Source: Candidatus Accumulibacter affinis
Lineage (GTDB): Bacteria > Pseudomonadota > Gammaproteobacteria > Burkholderiales > Rhodocyclaceae
Direction: 5' to 3'
Length of the DNA stretch: 64,000 nt
Assembly: GCA_016713625.1 (NCBI GenBank)
Contig: JADJOT010000012.1
Location: forward strand, 415,963 to 479,962
Below the pieces are notes generated by a model. The model was given only the letters and a program-made list of their open reading frames with translations. It made no database searches and had not been told where the DNA came from. How positions within the stretch are numbered: the first letter of the stretch is position 1; each line of letters begins with the position of its first letter. Made by a program: the position numbers and the translations under genes. Shown here in pieces: positions 27,063 to 36,228 of this stretch.

Positions 27063-27502
27063 AAACCTTGGGGTCAAGTCTAACATTCCAACAAATAGAG
27101 TTCTAAAGGGGCCGAAGGAAAACAGCCCTGACGCATGACCCTGCCCGTCAGCGGGGTCACCCATTAGCCGGCTCCGGTCAGCAGGGCGAACAAATTTTTT
27201 CGCGCTCTAGGCGTGACTCATTTTTCGTTCCCCGCACTCCTGGCTTACACTCGACGATCGCTATGACCGGCGGGGTCCTTTGTTTTTCCCCAGCGCCGTT
27301 TAGAATTGGCAACAGGGCCAGGCTACTTTGTCTCGAATTTTCCGGCGCCCTCTACCACGTGACCACGGGCAAAAGAGAAGACCTCGGTTACGACCCCTTT
27401 TCCTCGTTTACCGTGACCCCCGTTTACCGATGCTGCTCGGCGCACGATGGCGAGTCGCGCACTGTGGTATCTTTATGGGTAGTTTTCCCGCTCGGAGGCA
27501 AT
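27063..27502. other. Gene-free stretch with IS-end and RAYT scraps
   Basis: Contains a solo copy of the end CAGCCCTGACGCATGAC (27123-27139) of the IS at 31726. On the plus strand near 27310-27375 it reads ARLLCLEFSGALYHVTTGKR, the N-terminus of a REP-associated tyrosine transposase (RAYT) with the rest lost. Confidence 0.6.
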
Positions 27503-27726
27503 ATGTCCATCCCCGTTCATGAGCTTGAGGCTGAAGTACTGGGCTTGCCCCCTGCGGAGAGGCGCGGCTGCTGGAACGTCTGATCGAAAGCTTTGAGCCC
27601 GAGTCTCGTGTCCGAGATGCGTGGATCGCACTGTCCCCTCACGCGTGAAGCCGAGGTGAAATCCGGTAAGGTTGCCTTGGTGCCCGGGCTGAAGCAGTAG
27701 CCCGCGTCCGCGCAAGAATCGCGTGA
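27503..27726 (+). pseudogene. Addiction-module antitoxin (broken)
   Basis: Starts MSIPVHELEAEVLGLPPAER after GGAGG. It continues in other frames as LLERLIESFEPESRVRDAWI, REAEVKSGKVALVPG and AVARVRARIA, the usual short addiction-module component. Three frame breaks. Its stop overlaps the toxin start (GTGA at 27723). Confidence 0.82.
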
Positions 27727-27817
27727 GCTATTGGCTTCACCCTGAAGCAGAGGCCGAGCTTGGCGACGCTGCCGTCTACTACGGCGAGCACGCAAGCAAG
27801 CCGATCGCATCCTCTTT

Positions 27818-29545
27818 GGGTGTGGATCTTTTCGGCCACGAGGGATTGCTTGCGGATCAAAGAGATGATTTATCAGAGGGTTGTCAAAGATGCATCGGAG
27901 GTGGTAGGTAACGGTTTTCAAGCTGATTACCCATGCCCAGGAGGCCCCTTGAGATGTCAGGAGAGACCAAAGAGACCTGTTTTGACGAGTTTGTGGCGGC
28001 TCGCGAGCAGTTTGAGAAACTGATGGGTGAACTGCGATCGGATTCGGCACGAATCCTGGAGCATGGGGAGGTCGAATCACTGATCGCGCGCGAGGGGTAT
28101 GAGTTGTTGCGGCGTTTGATGCAGGGGTACCTGGATCAACGAGCGGCGGCGGAAGAAAGGTGTGAAGTAGTGACCGGGGCGGACGGAGCGGAGCGGCGGC
28201 ATTGCCGAGCCAGAAGCCGATCGCTGGCGACGGTGTTCGGCGAAGTGACGGTCAGGCGCCTGGGGTACAGCGGAGCCCGGCTGAAGAGTGTTTTCCCGTT
28301 GGATGCTGCGCTGAATCTGCCGCCGAACCAATACTCCCAAGGGATGCGGCGCAAGGTAGGGTTGGAAGTGGCCAAGGGCTCGTTTGAAGAGGCGGTGAAG
28401 GCCATCCAGGAAGGCACGGGTGCGGAAGTGCCGAAGCGACAAGCCGAAGAACTGTCCCGGGCGATCAGCGTGGATTTTGACGAGTTTTACGCCCGTCCGG
28501 CGGTGGAGGACGCTCGTCGGCCGGTAGAGGAAGCCAGTGCGCCTGAGGAGGAAGCCGGTACGCCGGAAGTGGACAGCAGCGATCTGCTGGTGATGAGTAC
28601 CGATGGCAAAGGCATTGTCGTGCGGAAGCAAGACCTTCGAGAGGCGACGCGTAAGAAGGCGGAAGCGACGACGCACAAACTCAAAGCCCGTCTGAGTAAA
28701 GGCGAGAAGCGCAATCGTAAGCGGATGGCCACGGTCGCCTCGGTATACGAGGTGGCCCCGCATCTGCGGACCGCCGAGCAGATCATGGGGCAAGACGAGT
28801 CAACCGCGCCGAAGCGGCCCAAAGTACAGAACAAGCGGGTGTGGGCCAGCCTACGTCAGACCCCGGCGGAAGTGATCGAGGAGATGTTCGCCGAAGCCGA
28901 GCGTCGTGACCCCAAGCATGAACGAAGGTGGTTGGTGCTGGTCGATGGCCAGGAAGCTCAACAGCGGGAAGTCGAAGTGGCGATTGCGCGCCACCGAACG
29001 GACGTGGTGGTCATTCAGGATTTCGTGCATGTCCTCGAATACTTGTGGAAAGCCGCCTACTGCTTCCACGCAGATGGCACGCAGGAAGCCGAAACTTGGG
29101 TGCTGGAGCGCGCCTACGCCCTACTCCAGGGGAAAGTCAGCGACGTGGCCGCGGGGATGCGCCGCAGCGCCACCCGCCAAGGCATCTCGCAAGAGGCACG
29201 AGCGCCGGTCGACAAGTGTGCCGACTACCTGCTCAAGAACAAAGAACGTTTCGACTATGCCACCGCCCTGGCCAACGGCTGGCCGATCGCCACCGGAATC
29301 ATCGAGGGCGCTTGTCGTCACCTGGTCAAGGACCGCATGGACCTCACCGGCGCCCGCTGGAGTCTGGACGGCGCGGAAGCGGTGCTCCGCTTGCGCTCCC
29401 TTCGTGCCAGCGGCGACTTCGAGGAGTACATGGCCTTTCACCATCGCCAAGAGCGCCAGCGCAACTATCTGTCGGCACCGCAGAACAATGTCGCCAAAAT
29501 AGCTGCGTGATCGCAGGGAAGTCGTGGCTCAAAAGAGCCACACCC
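27818..29545 (+). mobile_element. ISKra4-family element, copy 2 (intact)
   Basis: 1728 bp with inverted ends GGGTGTGGATCTTTTCGGCC and the inverse of GGGTGTGGCTCTTTTGAGCC. A 9-bp duplication ATCCTCTTT flanks it (27809-27817 and 29546-29554). It lies inside a toxin gene. Confidence 0.95.
27954..29510 (+). CDS. ISKra4-family transposase
   Basis: 518 aa from the ATG at 27954, chosen because AGGAGG lies 12 bp upstream (27940-27945); an in-frame ATG at 27933 would put the ribosome site inside the gene. The N-terminal part contains the ISKra4 segments SRSLATVFGEVTVRRLGYSG and LNLPPNQYSQGMRRKV. The catalytic core includes LVMSTDGKGIVV, WLVLVDGQEAQQ, VVVIQDFVHVLEYLWKAAYC and ATGIIEGACRHLVKDRMDLT. The frame is complete and probably active. 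Confidence 0.95.
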   Translation: MSGETKETCFDEFVAAREQFEKLMGELRSDSARILEHGEVESLIAREGYELLRRLMQGYLDQRAAAEERCEVVTGADGAERRHCRARSRSLATVFGEVTVRRLGYSGARLKSVFPLDAALNLPPNQYSQGMRRKVGLEVAKGSFEEAVKAIQEGTGAEVPKRQAEELSRAISVDFDEFYARPAVEDARRPVEEASAPEEEAGTPEVDSSDLLVMSTDGKGIVVRKQDLREATRKKAEATTHKLKARLSKGEKRNRKRMATVASVYEVAPHLRTAEQIMGQDESTAPKRPKVQNKRVWASLRQTPAEVIEEMFAEAERRDPKHERRWLVLVDGQEAQQREVEVAIARHRTDVVVIQDFVHVLEYLWKAAYCFHADGTQEAETWVLERAYALLQGKVSDVAAGMRRSATRQGISQEARAPVDKCADYLLKNKERFDYATALANGWPIATGIIEGACRHLVKDRMDLTGARWSLDGAEAVLRLRSLRASGDFEEYMAFHHRQERQRNYLSAPQNNVAKIAA

Positions 29546-29879
29546 ATCCTCTTTTGTCACCGAGTTTGAGCGTGTACTCACCTTGCTGGTCGCCAACCAG
29601 AACTTGGGCACGCCGGCAGACGACGGGCTTCGCACATACCCTTTGAAGCGGTTTCCCTACTCGCTGGTCTACCGAGAAGCTTCATCTGGTCCGCAGATCT
29701 ATGCAGTTGCTCACCAACACCGCAATCCGAAATACTGGCAGGAGCGTTTGTAATGCAGGAGTGTTTGTAATGCTTGCGGCTAGGTGCACCGTAACCCCGA
29801 ACCCAACGCCCAACCCTGCGCTCCAGGCGACCGGCCGCATCAAGCCGCGGCCGTCGCCTGAGCTTCCACGTGTGCGCCG

Positions 29880-30065
29880 GGCATGGCGCGTTACTTCATA
29901 GGTGCAAGTCCTATGGCCAGGTTTTGCCGCACCGGTGGTGCGTCCAACCCCACTACGCAGAGCCGAAGGCAAGGAGAAGGGCAAGTGCGTCGTCGTGAAG
30001 TGATGTGCGGAGGAAGCCCAATCCAAAGCTGCGGGGCGATGAACAAAAACCGGATATGAGGCGTG
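29880..30065 (+). mobile_element. Probable group II intron 5' fragment
   Basis: The sequence with TAGGTGCAAGTCCTATGGCC and the following paired purine-rich segments resembles group II intron domain I. No RT or domain V follows. It abuts the truncated hydratase gene directly. Confidence 0.45.
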
Positions 30066-30074
30066 ATGCATCCG

Positions 30075-30286
30075 GGGTGATCTACATGAGCCAGTCCTTG
30101 CGTTTCCGCGCGCCGGTGCGCCCCGGCGACACGGTTCATGCCAAGGTGACGGTCAAGGAAGTGATCGCGGAAAAGGGCCGGGTGGTGCTCGATACGGTGT
30201 GCACCGTCGGGGACACGGTAGTCATCGACGGGGAAGCAACGTTGATGCCAACCTCGCGGCGGAAACGCGAAGCCGCGGGCAAGTAG
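30075..30286 (+). pseudogene. MaoC-like (R)-enoyl-CoA hydratase, C-terminal fragment
   Basis: GVIYMSQSLRFRAPVRPGDT and RVVLDTVCTVGDTVVIDGEA match the second half of PhaJ/MaoC-type hot-dog hydratases, which convert enoyl-CoA to (R)-3-hydroxyacyl-CoA. The N-terminal half with the catalytic Asp/His is gone, replaced by intron-like DNA. Confidence 0.8.
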
Positions 30287-30298
30287 TCTGGCGCAGCG

Positions 30299-30711
30299 AT
30301 GACCGACTCGCGGGCAGACTACGCGCAATGGATTGGTCGCCGGTCCCGGCAGGAGCGTGGTCACAAATCGTTACGCCGGACCCAAGACTCCTGTTCCGCT
30401 TTTCGGCGCTGACTTTCAATGCCCATCGGATTCATTACGACCGCCCCTACGCGATCAACGAGGAGGACTACCCGGGCCTGGGGGGGCACGGGCCGTTGAC
30501 CGCGGTCCTGTTGATGGAACTGGTACGAGCGAATGTCGCGCAGCCGGTTCGCGGGTTCAGCTTCCGCGGCCTGGCGCCGCTTTTCGACTTGGCGCCGTTT
30601 CGCCTGGTCTGCACCGCCAGCGACGGTCAGCTGGCACTCGAAGCTCATGGGCCCGATGGTGCGGTGGCGATGAGCGCCAGCGCCGAAGTCGATGCGTCGG
30701 CAGGCATCTGA
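30299..30711 (+). pseudogene. FAS1-like dehydratase/mesaconyl-type hydratase with internal deletion
   Basis: The N-terminus MTDSRADYAQWIGR starts at 30299. At about 30343 it joins, in another frame, the C-terminal hot-dog part PAGAWSQIVTPDPRLLFRFS, FNAHRIHYDRPYAINEEDYP and GLGGHGPLTAVLLMELV. About 150 internal residues are missing. The intact enzyme would hydrate an unsaturated CoA ester. Confidence 0.75.
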
Positions 30712-30751
30712 CGTCAGGCTCGAACGAGTCGCAGATTGAGTCGCGCGGCGT

Positions 30752-31651
30752 TCACCTGGGCGTCCAGATGCTGGTGATGGGCGCTGCGGCGACGGTATTC
30801 TCGAGCGGGGGCAGGCCGTACATCTCCTGCACGGTGCGCAGGACGTTGTAGTGGTTGATGGTGGTGCTGTAATTACCTGGCTGCACCCGAGCACCAACCA
30901 TGATCGTCGTGATGTGATTTTCCTTCCGCGACGCATCTTCATCCCAGGTCAGGATGAACAGGCTGTTGTGCGTTCGGGCCCATTGCACATACGGGTCAAG
31001 CCTGGCCTTCAACCAGGCATCGCCGGTCTGGATCGGGCAATCATGGTGGTCGTTGCACATATTTGGCACGACGATTGAAACCGTTGGCAGGGCGGCGAGA
31101 TTGGTGCTCGGGAAGGCGGTAAATGGCTGGTTGCTGCTGCTCGCCACGTTGTCGAAATTCACCCATGGATTGTGCTTGCGGCGATACTTGTCGGCCTTGC
31201 AGCCGGTATAGCCAGCGCTCGGGAGGTCTTCCGAAAAGCCGGTAAAGCTCAGTTTGGCGGCGACCAACTGGCTGGCCAGATTGGCTTTATTCGTGAATGC
31301 AAGCGGGCAGCTATTGTCGGTCACGCCTTGGGTAGAGCCGGAAAACAAGGCCAGGTAATTCGGCTGGCTTGGATGGGCAACCGCATGGGAACTGGTGAAA
31401 TTGGCCCCGGCTTGCGCCAGGCTATTGATGTATGGGGCGGTCGCACTGCCGATGATCTGTTCCTGATCTTCGTTTTCCATGATCACGATCAGCACATGAT
31501 CGAAACGTGGCACTCCCACGCTGGCCGCTGTCGCTTGCGCACCCTGTCTGACCTTGCCGGCGTCCTTGGTGGCCGCAGCATCGGCGGCGTGGCTGCTGCC
31601 AAACAGAGAAAACAAGGCAAGGGCAAGGGCTGATCTGGTCAAGGTGGACAT
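30752..31651 (-). CDS. Secreted phosphoesterase (PF04185 family)
   Basis: 299 aa from the ATG at 31651, where a signal peptide starts (MSTLTRSALALALFSLFGSS, cleavage after HA). The core has the alkaline-phosphatase-superfamily metal motifs VLIVIMENEDQEQI, SHAVAHPSQPNYLALFSGST, VPNMCNDHHDCP and FILTWDEDA. Likely a periplasmic acid phosphatase or phospholipase C-like enzyme releasing phosphate, plausible in a phosphate-accumulating organism. It ends convergent to the hydratase relic. The DruA-carrying IS inserted 66-74 bp upstream of its start and may have replaced its promoter. Confidence 0.88.
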   Translation of the reverse strand: MSTLTRSALALALFSLFGSSHAADAAATKDAGKVRQGAQATAASVGVPRFDHVLIVIMENEDQEQIIGSATAPYINSLAQAGANFTSSHAVAHPSQPNYLALFSGSTQGVTDNSCPLAFTNKANLASQLVAAKLSFTGFSEDLPSAGYTGCKADKYRRKHNPWVNFDNVASSSNQPFTAFPSTNLAALPTVSIVVPNMCNDHHDCPIQTGDAWLKARLDPYVQWARTHNSLFILTWDEDASRKENHITTIMVGARVQPGNYSTTINHYNVLRTVQEMYGLPPLENTVAAAPITSIWTPR

Positions 31652-31964
31652 GGCGGATTCTCGTATGGACGGACAGGGAAGTCTAACGATCAATGGTCGC
31701 CGCTTCAAGAGGCCGCGTGCGCAGACAGCCCTGACGCATGACCCAGCCGAATCGGATGCGTTTGCCGGTACCGCCCGTTTTCGCCGGCGAGGCGGTCAGA
31801 TGGGGGTTGGCTAGCGGCAAAGGAGCGCTTGTAGCGCGGGTAGTGTGGGGCCAGTCAACGGGAGGTGAGAGGTCGTCGGAGCTCCGTTGCGATCGTCAGG
31901 CGAGCTGGTTTCCCGGCGCGGACTGCGCCGCGCTGGGGAGATGTCTTGGGCAGGCCCGGGAAGG

Positions 31965-33477
31965 TTATTCGAGTTGCAGCAGGAACGGTTTGGCGAGGAG
32001 CACGCGCATGCGCGCGAGATCGAGCCAAGGAGCGGCGCAGGAACTGCGGATAAAGGCGATGGCGCCGCGCACACCGAATTGCCGATACAGGTCGCGTAAC
32101 TGCCGGGTGAAGCGTGCCAGGGTATTGAAGACATGCGCCAGGCGCATGAGGAGGTGATAGCCCCTCATGGCATTCCAGTCGAGGGCAAAGGCATGTTCGT
32201 AGTGGTAGCCCTGGTGCTTCTCGACGAGAAAGCCCGCTTCGATGCCCCAGCGGTGGCGGGCGCCCAGGTTGCAGCGCTCATGGACATTGTCTTGGCTGAT
32301 CGGCTGGCTGGAGAGCCAGGCGTGACGCGAGGTTTCGGTGACGGTCCTGGCCTGGTCATCGACCCTCTCCCAGCTTTCCTCACAGACCACTACGTTCAGC
32401 TTGAGATGCTGACGCCCGTTCGAACCGAAGGCATAGTCGATGTCGTTGACCCAGCTGAAGTGCTGTTGGCGTCGTCCCCAGCAGCGCTGCGAGGCTTGCG
32501 GTTTCAGGGCATGGAGCGCGTGGAACTCCTGCCAGACCGTGGACAAATCCTTGTCCTTGAGCACGATCATGAACTGCCAGTGGTAGCCACGGCAGCGCTG
32601 CATCACCGGCCCGTTGGCGTAGAGGCCATCGAGCAGGAGCAGGATCGGCAGGCCGGGGGAACAGCGTCTTGAGCCGATCGCTCAAGCGCACAAAGCCGCG
32701 CAGCTCGCCATCCTGCTTTTGCGCTTCGCTATCGCCCAGCGCGTGTTCGAGGAACTCGCTGAGCAACGGGATGACCAGACCGTTGTGGAAGGCGAGACTG
32801 GCCTCGAGGAGGTAGACGAAGTACTGGGTGTGACGGGTTTCCTCCTTGCCGACGGTCCGCTGCAGGAGTTCCTCCGCCCAGAGGGTGTCGCCGGCGAGCT
32901 TCTGTGAGCCATCGATGGCGATCGGATAGCAGCGGTTGATCAGATAGCGGCGAAAGCTCTTGCCGCGGATCAGCCGCTTGATCAAATCGACGTGGGCTTG
33001 TTCGAGGTGCTCAAGGTCGATGTCGCGCAGCAGCCGAAACAGGGTGTCGGCGTGTGGCAGGGTATCGATTTCCGGGAATAGCAGCTGCAGGGTGGTCATG
33101 AACTGCGGGCGGCTGATTTCGCGGTTGGTCTCGCGCCGGGAAGAGAACTGAAAGACGAACATCAACAAGCCGTAGAGCAGCAGCGCGGTGAGCTTGTGCC
33201 GGCGCTTCCTGGGGTCTCTCGGGTCGGGAATCTGTTCCAGTTGACCGAGCAAGGTGGGCAGCTCTTTGCGCAGGAGGCGCATCTGTTTGCTCACGGCGTC
33301 CTCGCGGGCCTCTCTCTCTTCGGCGATGGTCGCGAAGGTCGAGCATCGGTTGGGCAAAGAAGCGGGGAGTGGGGGAACTTGTCCACTCGCGCGCAGTTTC
33401 GCGTTCAGCGCCTTTTCCTGCTGTTTCTTTTTTTGCGCGCAGCCCTGGATGGTGGCGCGTGTCGGGCGACGGCTCAT
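31965..33477 (-). pseudogene. DDE transposase of the DruA-carrying IS, one frameshift
   Basis: Starts MSRRPTRATIQGCAQKKKQQ at 33477. The DDE residues are Asp in YPIAIDGSQKLAG, Asp in LLLDGLYANGPVMQ and Glu in RHRWGIEAGFLVEKHQGYHY. The frame changes at a G5 run near 32658, between the two Asp motifs. Full length would be about 504 codons. The last 90 residues (FNTLARFTRQLRDLYRQFGV ...) are a helical tail typical of these IS4-like enzymes. Confidence 0.85.
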
Positions 33478-34365
33478 GACCGGGAGTTCCCAGGGACGGC
33501 GCACAGCCGATCGCGACCATCGGCGCAGAGCGGCTTGACCCACACCTGGCGAAACGTGCTCTGATAGGACTGGCCGGAGCAGGCCAGCCCACGCCCGCTG
33601 GTCTCCCAAGCAACTGCCAACCGGCGGCGCGGTAACAGGTACCGGCATAGTGACGCGGATCGACGAAGGTCTCGAGCAGCAGGGGCTCGAAGCCCCAGTG
33701 ATCGAGCCAGTCGGCGCGTGCGCGGCGCGCGAGTTGTCCGAGCACATGGCTGGCCAGATGCGCTACCCGGACGTGGGGAAAGATCAGGAAGCGGCTGTTG
33801 TTCACCACCCGCGCCAGGTTCTCGCGGCGGGCCTGGGCGGTCCAGCCGATCCAGCGGTCGCGCACGGCCACCGCCCGGGCAGCGCCGGCCAGCAGGACGC
33901 AGCCCAGGCGCCGGTCGCCCGCCAGGATGAAGTAGCGCAGGCGGTAGCCGAAGGCCCCCTGGAAACCCAGCGGGTGCCAGCGCGCCACCAGCGCATCCCA
34001 CTGCGCCCCCACGGCCGCGTCGCGAACCACTTCCAGGAGACCGGGGCGAGTGCTGACAGGGCGCAGTGCAGCAGAGGCTCGGCAACTGGCTCTACGGCTG
34101 CCGCGGGTGCCGTCGAACGGCGCGGCGGCGAGGGCCGCAGTGCAGGAAGCGCCAGCAACCCGGCCACCCGCAAACGTTCCAGGAACTCCAGGCAAGCGTG
34201 GATCTTCGGGGTTCCCGATAGGGTGAACCAAGCGAGATGTTCGCAGAGCGTCGCCGCCAACTCCTGGCGCGGCAATCCCGGCAGCCATGCCACGGTCGCA
34301 CAGAGGTCAGCAATCTCCGCAGCGCTGAATTCGCGACCGCAGTGTACCCAACCTCTCGTATTCAT
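33474..34365 (-). pseudogene. DUF4338 (DruA-like) accessory protein, two frameshifts
   Basis: Starts MNTRGWVHCGREFSAAEIAD with CEHLAWFTLSGTPKIHACLE. It continues in a second frame as WHPLGFQGAFGYRLRYFILA, LGCVLLAGAARAVAVRDRWI and NNSRFLIFPHVRVAHLASHV. It ends in a third frame with STFRQVWVKPLCADGRDRLC. This is the DUF4338 layout shared with DruA of the Druantia defence system. Here it is clearly IS cargo. Frame changes near 34060 and 33620. Confidence 0.87.
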
Positions 34366-34632
34366 GACCTCCACCACGGATCCTCCGGCTCAAGCGCAGA
34401 CCTGTTGTCCTTCACGTATCCTGCCAGAAACCCGTGCGCCTGTCTAGCCCCCCTTTGCGAAAGTTATTTTTTCCGGGCGCCCCTAAGCCTTGCTACGACT
34501 GGCCTTCGCTAGTCATGCGTCAGGGCTGGTGCGCAGAACGAGACCATCCGCGCCTGCCGTCAGAACTCCAGTAGCGGCAGGCAGGGGTGCAGCTTGAGCC
34601 TGTGACCGGACGTTCTGTGGCAAGATCTGCCG

Positions 34633-35323
34633 ATGCGTGCAATCCACCTTCTATTGACGGCCGACTGGCTGGCGCTGCTCGTCTTTTTGCCTGCTGGGCC
34701 GGCTATGCCTGGTTTTCCGAGCATAGCCGCTGGGCCGCCGGGGTCTGATCCGGAGCACCCGGGATTACCGGCTGGAGTGGGCCTACCAGATGCTGGCGCG
34801 CGAAATACGGGTTACCGATTCGACGTTGATCGGCAACCTGGTGACCAGCGTCACCTTTTACGCCAATACCACCATCTACATCATCGCCGGCCTGCTCGCT
34901 GTCCTCGGCGCCGCCGACAAGCTCCTCAGCTTTACCAACGACCTGGCGTTTCCCGGGACGGGCAACCGGGAGTTGCTGGAGATCAAGCTGATGCTGGTGC
35001 TGGCGACCTTCGTCTATGCCTACTTCAAGTTCACCTGGTCGCTGCGCCAGTTCAACCTGCTCTCGATTCTGGTTGGTGCGGCACCGCTCGGTGAGCGGGA
35101 CCAACCGGGCATCGAAAGCTACGCGCGTCGGCTGGCTGGCGCCAACAATCTCGGCGGCGACGACTTCAATCGCGGCATCCGTGCTTACTACTTCGGCCTG
35201 TCGGCGTCGGGCTGGTTGTTCAGTCCGCTGCTGCTGGCTGTCCTCGCGGTGATCGTTCTGCTGGTGCTCTATCGGCGCGACTACCGATCGGCAGCGCTCG
35301 ACCTCCTGCGCCGCGAGAGCTGA
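34633..35323 (+). CDS. DUF599 membrane protein (two apparent frameshifts)
   Basis: Starts MRAIHLLLTADWLALLVFL at 34633, moves one frame (ACWAGYAWFSEHSRWAAG) near 34688, then another near 34745 to RSTRDYRLEWAYQMLAREIR and on to the end. About 230 codons, normal for DUF599, with TM helices near the start, LIGNLVTSVTFYANTTIYII, LMLVLATFVYAYFKFTWSLR and the C-terminal LLLAVLAVIVLLVLY. Function unknown. The frame breaks are probably sequence errors. It ends 4 bp before rarD. Confidence 0.8.
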
Positions 35324-35327
35324 TCCG

Positions 35328-36212
35328 GTGAATGTCAACCGCCAACTGGCCGGCATTGCCTTCGGCTTGCTTGCCTATGGCATCTGGGGCTTCTTTCCGC
35401 TGTACTTCCGCCAACTCGCACAGGTTTCACCGATGGACGTGTTGAGCAACCGTGCCGTCTGGGCCTGCGTTTTTGTTGGCCTGCTGCTGACGCTACGCCG
35501 GCAGTGGCACAAGGTGGTGGAGGTTTTCAGGAGCTGGCGGCAGTTGCTGATGCTGGCTATCGCGGCGTTACTGATCGGCACCAACTGGCTGGTCTTCCTG
35601 TGGGCCGTTGCCAACCGGCAGGTAGTTGCCTCCAGTCTTGGCTACTTTCTGACCCCACTGGTCAATGTTCTGCTTGGCCTGCTGGTGCTCAAGGAAAGGC
35701 TGAACCGGCTGGAGTGGCTTTCAGTGGCCCTGGCGCTGGCGGCGGTGGCCAACGAGATCGTCGCCCTCGGCAGTCTGCCGTGGGTGTCGCTGATTCTTGC
35801 CGGCACCTTCGGCACCTACGGCCTGGTGCGCAAGCAGTTACCGATCGATACGGTTTCCGCCCTGTGGCTGGAAACCCTGGCGATGCTGCCGGTGTGTGGC
35901 GTTTACGCCTGGTGGCAGGCGGCGAACGGCCATCCGGTGTTCACCGGGCACGACCTGTTGACCAGCTCGCTGCTGATTGGCGCGGGTGCACTTACGGCGC
36001 TGCCGCTGCTGGCCTTCGCGGCGGCCGCGCAACGGCTCGACCTGGCGACTGTCGGCATGCTGATGTACATTAATCCGACGCTCCAGTTCGTCACCGCGAT
36101 CTGGCTTTTCGGTGAGCCGATGCGCAGCGCCCAGTTGTTCAGCTTCGGATTGATCTGGCTGGGGCTGCTGGTTTTCAGCTACAGCGCCTGGAGCAAGTAT
36201 CGGCGTCGGTGA
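35328..36212 (+). CDS. rarD: EamA-family transporter RarD
   Basis: 294 aa from the GTG at 35328. Ten predicted TM helices in two EamA halves; the RarD-specific start GIAFGLLAYGIWGFFPLYFR and VVASSLGYFLTPLVNVLLGL are clear. RarD-type permeases of the drug/metabolite transporter superfamily export small solutes, exact substrate unknown. It follows the DUF599 gene after 4 bp and is probably cotranscribed; the SNF2 gene converges on it. Confidence 0.95.
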   Translation: MNVNRQLAGIAFGLLAYGIWGFFPLYFRQLAQVSPMDVLSNRAVWACVFVGLLLTLRRQWHKVVEVFRSWRQLLMLAIAALLIGTNWLVFLWAVANRQVVASSLGYFLTPLVNVLLGLLVLKERLNRLEWLSVALALAAVANEIVALGSLPWVSLILAGTFGTYGLVRKQLPIDTVSALWLETLAMLPVCGVYAWWQAANGHPVFTGHDLLTSSLLIGAGALTALPLLAFAAAAQRLDLATVGMLMYINPTLQFVTAIWLFGEPMRSAQLFSFGLIWLGLLVFSYSAWSKYRRR

Positions 36213-36228
36213 TTCCCCGCCGCCGATC

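Larger units (their letters stand above)
27723..29753 (+). pseudogene. RelE/ParE-family toxin split by ISKra4
   Basis: The first part (SYWLHPEAEAELGDAAVYYG, 27723-27817) and the second part (FERVLTLLVANQNLGTPADD ... YPLKRFPYSLVYREASSGPQ ... AVAHQHRNPKYWQERL, 29555-29753) join in frame once the IS and one copy of the 9-bp duplication are removed. The result is a complete toxin of about 98 residues. GTG start. The IS insertion explains how the cell can tolerate a broken antitoxin. Confidence 0.92.
31726..34528 (-). mobile_element. 2803-bp IS carrying a DruA-like gene
   Basis: The ends are a 17-bp inverted repeat CAGCCCTGACGCATGAC (31726-31742 and inverse at 34512-34528). A perfect 9-bp duplication GTGCGCAGA flanks it (31717-31725 and 34529-34537). 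It holds two minus-strand genes, DUF4338 then transposase, overlapping by ATGA. A solo copy of its end is at 27123. Confidence 0.9.
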
